Of a DNA stretch of 19,171 bases, positions 15,847 through 19,171 are shown one piece after another; position 1 is the first letter of the stretch, and each line of letters opens with the position of its first letter. The DNA is taken from the NCBI GenBank assembly GCA_044370375.1, contig JBILVQ010000038.1, positions 1 through 19,171 on the forward strand. Direction: 5' to 3'. The notes under the pieces are model-generated. The model did no database searches. It had not been told where the DNA came from and saw nothing but the letters and a program-made list of their open reading frames with translations. The stretch comes from JBILVQ01 sp044370375. GTDB taxonomy: Bacteria; Bacteroidota; Bacteroidia; UBA4408. The position numbers and the translations under genes are program-made.

Positions 15847-16590
15847 TTAATTTCTGCCTTCTTCGTTGAGTAATTTTGTATGGTGTTTAAGGGTACGGAG
15901 CAGCAAACAAAACAAGGTAATAACGATGGATGGGTAGAGAATTTGCGGGGTGTAGGCAAATTGACCCGAAAGGGCAAAATGGCGGACGATATCGGTGAAT
16001 ACAAAACCAAAAACGCTGGCAATGATGCCTGAGTATTCTCTGCGCAGGACGGTAATGATGGAAAAAGGTACGGATGGCTTGGTCCAGAGGCTGAATTTGG
16101 GAATAAAGGGCGGCACGCCACCGGCCCATTGAAGAAATTCGTTGCCAAATTTATTTTCAAGGAAACGTTCTTCGGCAAACATGATTCTTTCGTAATAAAT
16201 CCAAAAGGTTAACGAAAAAATAATAATAAAAAAGGGATCGAAGGTAAAAATGGCCAGACCGAGCCAAATAAGGTAGTTTCCTAGGTATAAAGGATGGCGA
16301 ACGATAGAGTAAATGCCGGTTTTATTCACTGTTTCGGCAACTTGTTGAGCCGTGTTTCGGCCGGAGGTTCCTCTGGGGGTTGTTCCAATGGCATAACCGC
16401 GTACCGCAAAACCGAGCAAGCAGCACAAAATGGCTGAAAAAGTCCAGAAAGGTGGTAAAAAATTATTTTCAAAAGCTGGGGCAATGCGCCAAATAAAGGG
16501 GATACTGCCCAAAAAAAGGAGTACCGGAAATTGTCCGCGGTAGCGAAACAAAAAGTTACCGGTTTTATCGAAGTTTCTGATTAAACTCAT
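15847..16590 (-). CDS. isoprenylcysteine carboxyl methyltransferase / PEMT-family integral membrane methyltransferase
   Basis: 247 residues from the ATG at 16590. The family core is GIYSIVRHPLYLGNYLIWLG followed by helices and ERFLENKFGNEFLQW...VPPFIP, the S-adenosylmethionine-binding signature of ICMT/PEMT-type membrane methyltransferases. At least five hydrophobic segments are visible, and a C-terminal extension of about 85 residues holds two or three more. Bacterial members methylate lipids or other small membrane substrates; the substrate here cannot be told. The same frame stays open upstream to 17295, but that part only mirrors the Lys/Ala-rich gene on the other strand. The gene is divergent from the H1-like/START gene, with 67 nt between the starts. 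Confidence 0.85.
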   Translation of the reverse strand: MSLIRNFDKTGNFLFRYRGQFPVLLFLGSIPFIWRIAPAFENNFLPPFWTFSAILCCLLGFAVRGYAIGTTPRGTSGRNTAQQVAETVNKTGIYSIVRHPLYLGNYLIWLGLAIFTFDPFFIIIFSLTFWIYYERIMFAEERFLENKFGNEFLQWAGGVPPFIPKFSLWTKPSVPFSIITVLRREYSGIIASVFGFVFTDIVRHFALSGQFAYTPQILYPSIVITLFCLLLRTLKHHTKLLNEEGRN

Positions 16591-16657
16591 GGAAGGATTA
16601 TCAATTAAAAAAAAATTAATACATTGCCCGAACAAACGCGCGAAAATACGGATTTGT

Positions 16658-17647
16658 ATGAAGCAGAACACAGCCAAAAAAAAGTCGGCCCCCAAGAAAG
16701 CGGCAAAAAAGGCAATTGCTAAAGCCAAAAAAACCGCTAAAACCGCAGTAAAGGCGGTTAAGAAGGCCCAACCGATTAAGACCAAAGCGGCAGCAAAAAA
16801 ATCTGCTGTTGTTAAAAAGAAAGCATCCAACGTGAAGAAAGCTACACCGAAAGCGGTTACCAAAAAAGCGATAGCAAAGAAAAGTCCGAAAACCAAGGAA
16901 ATACAGAAGGTTAAACCTGCCAAAGCGGTAAAAGCTGCTGCTAAAACTGTTGAAAAAACGAAGGCCAAGCCTGCGGCAAAGGGGACAAAAAATACGGGAA
17001 CCCAAGCGGTTGTTGCACCAGCAAAATCTAAGGCTGTTAAGGGCATGTCTAAGTCCCCTGTTGCAAAAGCTTCTAAGAAAGAAAACGTTGCTGTGGCCGT
17101 TAAAACGGTTAAAGCAGAAAAAAGCCCGGTAAAAAAGAAAACTCCGGCAGAAAAGCCTAAACGTTTGATTATTGAACCACCGCAGCTAAAGTCGCAAGCG
17201 GCCATGACCGGGAAAGCCATGAATCCGGTTACGACCGATTTGGATGCCGGCAAACCCAAGCATAAATACAAAAAGTTTGAATTGGAGTTTAGCATTAACA
17301 GTGCCCATCATATTTTATTCAATTATGTGGCCACCTCTACCGGTTTGAAAGAGTGGTTTGCCGATGAAGTGCTTGAAAATGGCGACTTATTTACTTTTGT
17401 TTGGGATGGTGCAGAGCAGCAGGCCCAATTGATATCGGTGCGTGAAGACCATCATATACGGTTTCATTGGCTTGATTTACCGGTGGGCACCTATTTTGAA
17501 TTTAGGCTGGAAACCGATGAATTGACCGGTGATTTGGCTTTGATCATCACTGATTTTGCTGAGGATAACGATGGTGTTGAATCGGGCAAGAGTTTATGGC
17601 AAACCCAAATTGATGCTTTGTTTCATTTAATTGGAGCTCACAGTTAA
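16658..17647 (+). CDS. histone-H1-like Lys/Ala-rich tail fused to a START-like domain
   Basis: 329 residues. Residues 1-165 are low-complexity and strongly basic: in the first 160 residues I count 53 Lys and 37 Ala, with almost no acidic residues, in KKA/AKK patterns like bacterial histone-H1-like DNA-binding tails. Residues 166-204 form a linker. Residues 205-327 match the START-like (SRPBCC/AHSA1-related) domain common in Bacteroidota: KKFELEFSINSAHHILFNYV, then TGLKEWFADEV, FTFVWDG, TYFEFRLETDELTGDLALIITDFAE, and SLWQTQID. The stand-alone version is usually about 130 residues, so the tail more than doubles it. The ATG at 16658 is preferred; an ATG at 16589 in frame would add 23 residues overlapping the divergent gene's start. 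An LptF/LptG-type gene follows after 144 nt. Function unknown; nucleic-acid binding by the tail is inferred. Confidence 0.85.
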   Translation: MKQNTAKKKSAPKKAAKKAIAKAKKTAKTAVKAVKKAQPIKTKAAAKKSAVVKKKASNVKKATPKAVTKKAIAKKSPKTKEIQKVKPAKAVKAAAKTVEKTKAKPAAKGTKNTGTQAVVAPAKSKAVKGMSKSPVAKASKKENVAVAVKTVKAEKSPVKKKTPAEKPKRLIIEPPQLKSQAAMTGKAMNPVTTDLDAGKPKHKYKKFELEFSINSAHHILFNYVATSTGLKEWFADEVLENGDLFTFVWDGAEQQAQLISVREDHHIRFHWLDLPVGTYFEFRLETDELTGDLALIITDFAEDNDGVESGKSLWQTQIDALFHLIGAHS

Positions 17648-17711
17648 ATTGTATTAAGCCCGCGATTGCATACCTGAATATTGAATTTTTTATTGGTTCT
17701 TTGCAGCTGTT

Positions 17712-17795
17712 ATGGTCTTTGGATTGCAGGTGGCTGCATTGATGGGCTGTGATGTGCCCCTAAAGGATTTAATGATTTACCCGGAGGTGATTTGA
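17712..17795 (+). CDS. possible 27-residue leader ORF overlapping the permease start
   Basis: ATG-initiated frame MVFGLQVAALMGCD...PEVI whose TGA stop overlaps the TTG start of the permease (TTGA). It has a hydrophobic N-terminal half. It could serve translational coupling or be chance; nothing similar is recognised and the codon content is not informative at this length. Confidence 0.2.
   Translation: MVFGLQVAALMGCDVPLKDLMIYPEVI
17783..17790 (+). promoter_or_regulatory. strong Shine-Dalgarno for the TTG-started permease
   Basis: GGAGGTGA is fully complementary to the usual 16S rRNA 3' end and lies just before TTG at 17792. It decides the start: an in-frame stop occurs at 17750 and there is no ATG between them. 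Confidence 0.75.
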
Positions 17796-19171
17796 AAACA
17801 GTATCGAAATTAGTTTTAAGAGCATATTTAGGACCCTTTTTGCTTACTTTCCTCATTTCGATGTTTGTTTTGCTGATGCAGTTTGTGTGGAAGTACGTAG
17901 ATGATTTTGTTGGGAAGGGTTTAGAATGGTATGTCATTGCTGAGTTAATGTTTTATGTTTCGGCAACCATTGTTCCGATGGCGTTGCCCCTGGCCATTTT
18001 GCTGGCTTCCATTATGACCTTTGGAAATCTGGCAGAGAGTTATGAATTAACCGCCCTGAAATCGTCGGGAATTTCTTTGCAACGGATCATGCGCCCGCTG
18101 ATTGTGTTAACGGTGCTTACATCTATTGGTGCCTTTTTATTTTCGAATTATGTTCTGCCCCTTGCCAATTTAAAAATGGGTTCCCTGTTGTACGACATTA
18201 CCCACCAAAAACCGGCCCTTGAAATTCGCGAGGGTGTTTTTTACAGCGGCATTAATGATTATACCATTCGGGTAAATAAAAAAGATAACAAGCGCAATAT
18301 TTTGTATGATATCATGATTTATGATCATACCCAACGTTCGGGCAACAATAAAATTATTATTGCCAAGGAAGGCAGGATGGCATTGTCGGCCGATGAGCAA
18401 TACTTGGTGCTGACCTTAAAGGATGGATACAGCTATGAGGATATTACCAACGATAACAACAAAGGCTATAAGCCCATGATGCGGGTGCAATTTAAGGAAG
18501 AGAAAATATTGATGGATTTGAGCGACTTTAAAATGGTTAGAACCGATGAAGACCTTTTCAAAGACAATCACCAGATGTTGAATTTAGGTCAGTTGCAAGG
18601 ACAGGTTGATACCATCAAAAAAGAATTTGTAATCAGGCAAAAGGGCATGATAGAACAGGTTAGGCGTAATGTATCTTTGATGCCCGACCAATTGTCGTAT
18701 CGTTCTGCGAATCGCGATACGGGCCGTGTACCTGAAAAAAGCAAATTGCTTGATATGCTAAGCAAAACCGATAAAGAAGCCGTGGTTTTACATGCCATCA
18801 ATACGGCAAGAAGCAACAAGGCTTATTTGCATACAGCGCTTCGCGATAGGGATAGTATATCAGAAAATGTTAACCGCTTTTATCTTGAATGGCACAAAAA
18901 ATTTACCTTGTCGTTTGCCTGCCTTGTGTTGTTTTTTATTGGGGCACCCTTGGGGGCAATTATTCGTAAAGGAGGATTGGGAATGCCGGTGGTGGTCTCG
19001 GTGTTGTTCTTTTTAATTTTTCATGTTTTGAGCATCATGGGTGAAAAGTTCGCCAAAGAAAGCGTGCTGTCGCCCTTTCAGGGAGCGTGGATGGCAAGTT
19101 TTGTGTTATTGCCTTTGGGAATATTTCTTACCTATAAAGCCACACAGGACTCCGCATTGTTTGACATTGAA
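17792..19171 (+). CDS. LptF/LptG family lipopolysaccharide export permease (3' end outside window)
   Basis: 460 residues are visible with no stop before the window edge. These inner-membrane proteins pair with LptB and extract lipopolysaccharide for transport to the outer membrane. The N-terminal part has helices at about 12-35, 50-75 and 103-122 with LGPFLLTFLI, FVWKYVDDFVGKGL and NLAESYELTALKSSGIS, the typical coupling-helix segment. Residues about 140-350 form the periplasmic jellyroll region with a helical insert near 265-360. Three C-terminal helices follow (about 372-391, 400-418, 431-450), with FIGAPLGAIIRKGGLG, a strong family motif. The start is TTG at 17792, supported by the Shine-Dalgarno and by alignment of the first residues with relatives. 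F or G identity cannot be decided because Bacteroidota homologues are not easily split. Confidence 0.93.
   Translation, partial: MKTVSKLVLRAYLGPFLLTFLISMFVLLMQFVWKYVDDFVGKGLEWYVIAELMFYVSATIVPMALPLAILLASIMTFGNLAESYELTALKSSGISLQRIMRPLIVLTVLTSIGAFLFSNYVLPLANLKMGSLLYDITHQKPALEIREGVFYSGINDYTIRVNKKDNKRNILYDIMIYDHTQRSGNNKIIIAKEGRMALSADEQYLVLTLKDGYSYEDITNDNNKGYKPMMRVQFKEEKILMDLSDFKMVRTDEDLFKDNHQMLNLGQLQGQVDTIKKEFVIRQKGMIEQVRRNVSLMPDQLSYRSANRDTGRVPEKSKLLDMLSKTDKEAVVLHAINTARSNKAYLHTALRDRDSISENVNRFYLEWHKKFTLSFACLVLFFIGAPLGAIIRKGGLGMPVVVSVLFFLIFHVLSIMGEKFAKESVLSPFQGAWMASFVLLPLGIFLTYKATQDSALFDIE

Noticed and set aside
16621..16660. Possible primary-sigma promoter (ATTG and TACGGATTTG) before the H1-like/START gene
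   Set aside because: The downstream box does not fit TAnnTTTG without extra bases and would leave no leader before the ATG.
16591..17295. N-terminal extension of the minus-strand methyltransferase frame (a 482-codon open frame in total), rich in Ala and Phe
   Set aside because: It is the antisense image of the Lys/Ala-rich codons of the plus-strand gene; AAG/AAA and GCN read backwards as Leu/Phe and Gly/Ser/Ala codons without stops. The conserved methyltransferase part begins at the ATG at 16590.

Overview
The window looks like a chromosomal piece of a Bacteroidota bacterium. The evidence is three large secreted proteins ending in type IX secretion (T9SS) type A sorting domains, SprB-like and PKD repeat modules, an ECF sigma factor overlapping a membrane-anchored beta-barrel gene, a START-like protein of the kind found in this phylum next to an LptF/LptG permease gene, A/T-rich leaders with few Shine-Dalgarno sites, and GNRA-loop terminators. 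No rRNA, tRNA, CRISPR array, insertion sequence or phage gene was seen. All coordinates and motifs were read by eye.

Layout on the plus strand, 1-6448: the 3' end of a DPP-IV-type S9 peptidase; a POT-family peptide/proton symporter; a strong terminator; pdxH; then a signalling cluster of FIST-domain protein, soluble hybrid histidine kinase with receiver, and single-domain Hpt protein. The peptidase and transporter form a plausible peptide-scavenging pair. The signalling trio has sensor, kinase, receiver and phosphotransfer parts but no output regulator.

Layout on the minus strand, 6463-15495 (transcribed right to left): three paralogous T9SS cargo proteins, here called C (13345-15495), B (11134-12855) and A (8773-10917), then an ECF sigma factor (8145-8717) and a protein with an anti-sigma-like cytoplasmic end, one inner-membrane helix and a C-terminal outer-membrane beta-barrel (6463-8148). 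C and B end in strong hairpin terminators. A has none before the sigma gene. All three cargo genes carry the same two-block promoter, TG[T/G]CACT[T/C]-N15-CGTGTAG, 28-30 nt before the start codon, with unrelated spacers. The simplest reading is a surface-protein regulon driven by an ECF sigma factor, probably the adjacent one, which could raise its own expression by read-through from gene A. This is the most interesting system in the window.

Right end, 15496-19171: a structured non-coding stretch with a bidirectional terminator, an isoprenylcysteine/PEMT-type membrane methyltransferase (minus), a divergent plus-strand gene fusing a histone-H1-like Lys/Ala tail to a START-like domain, and the 5' part of an LptF/LptG-family lipopolysaccharide export permease that starts at TTG behind a near-perfect Shine-Dalgarno and runs off the window.
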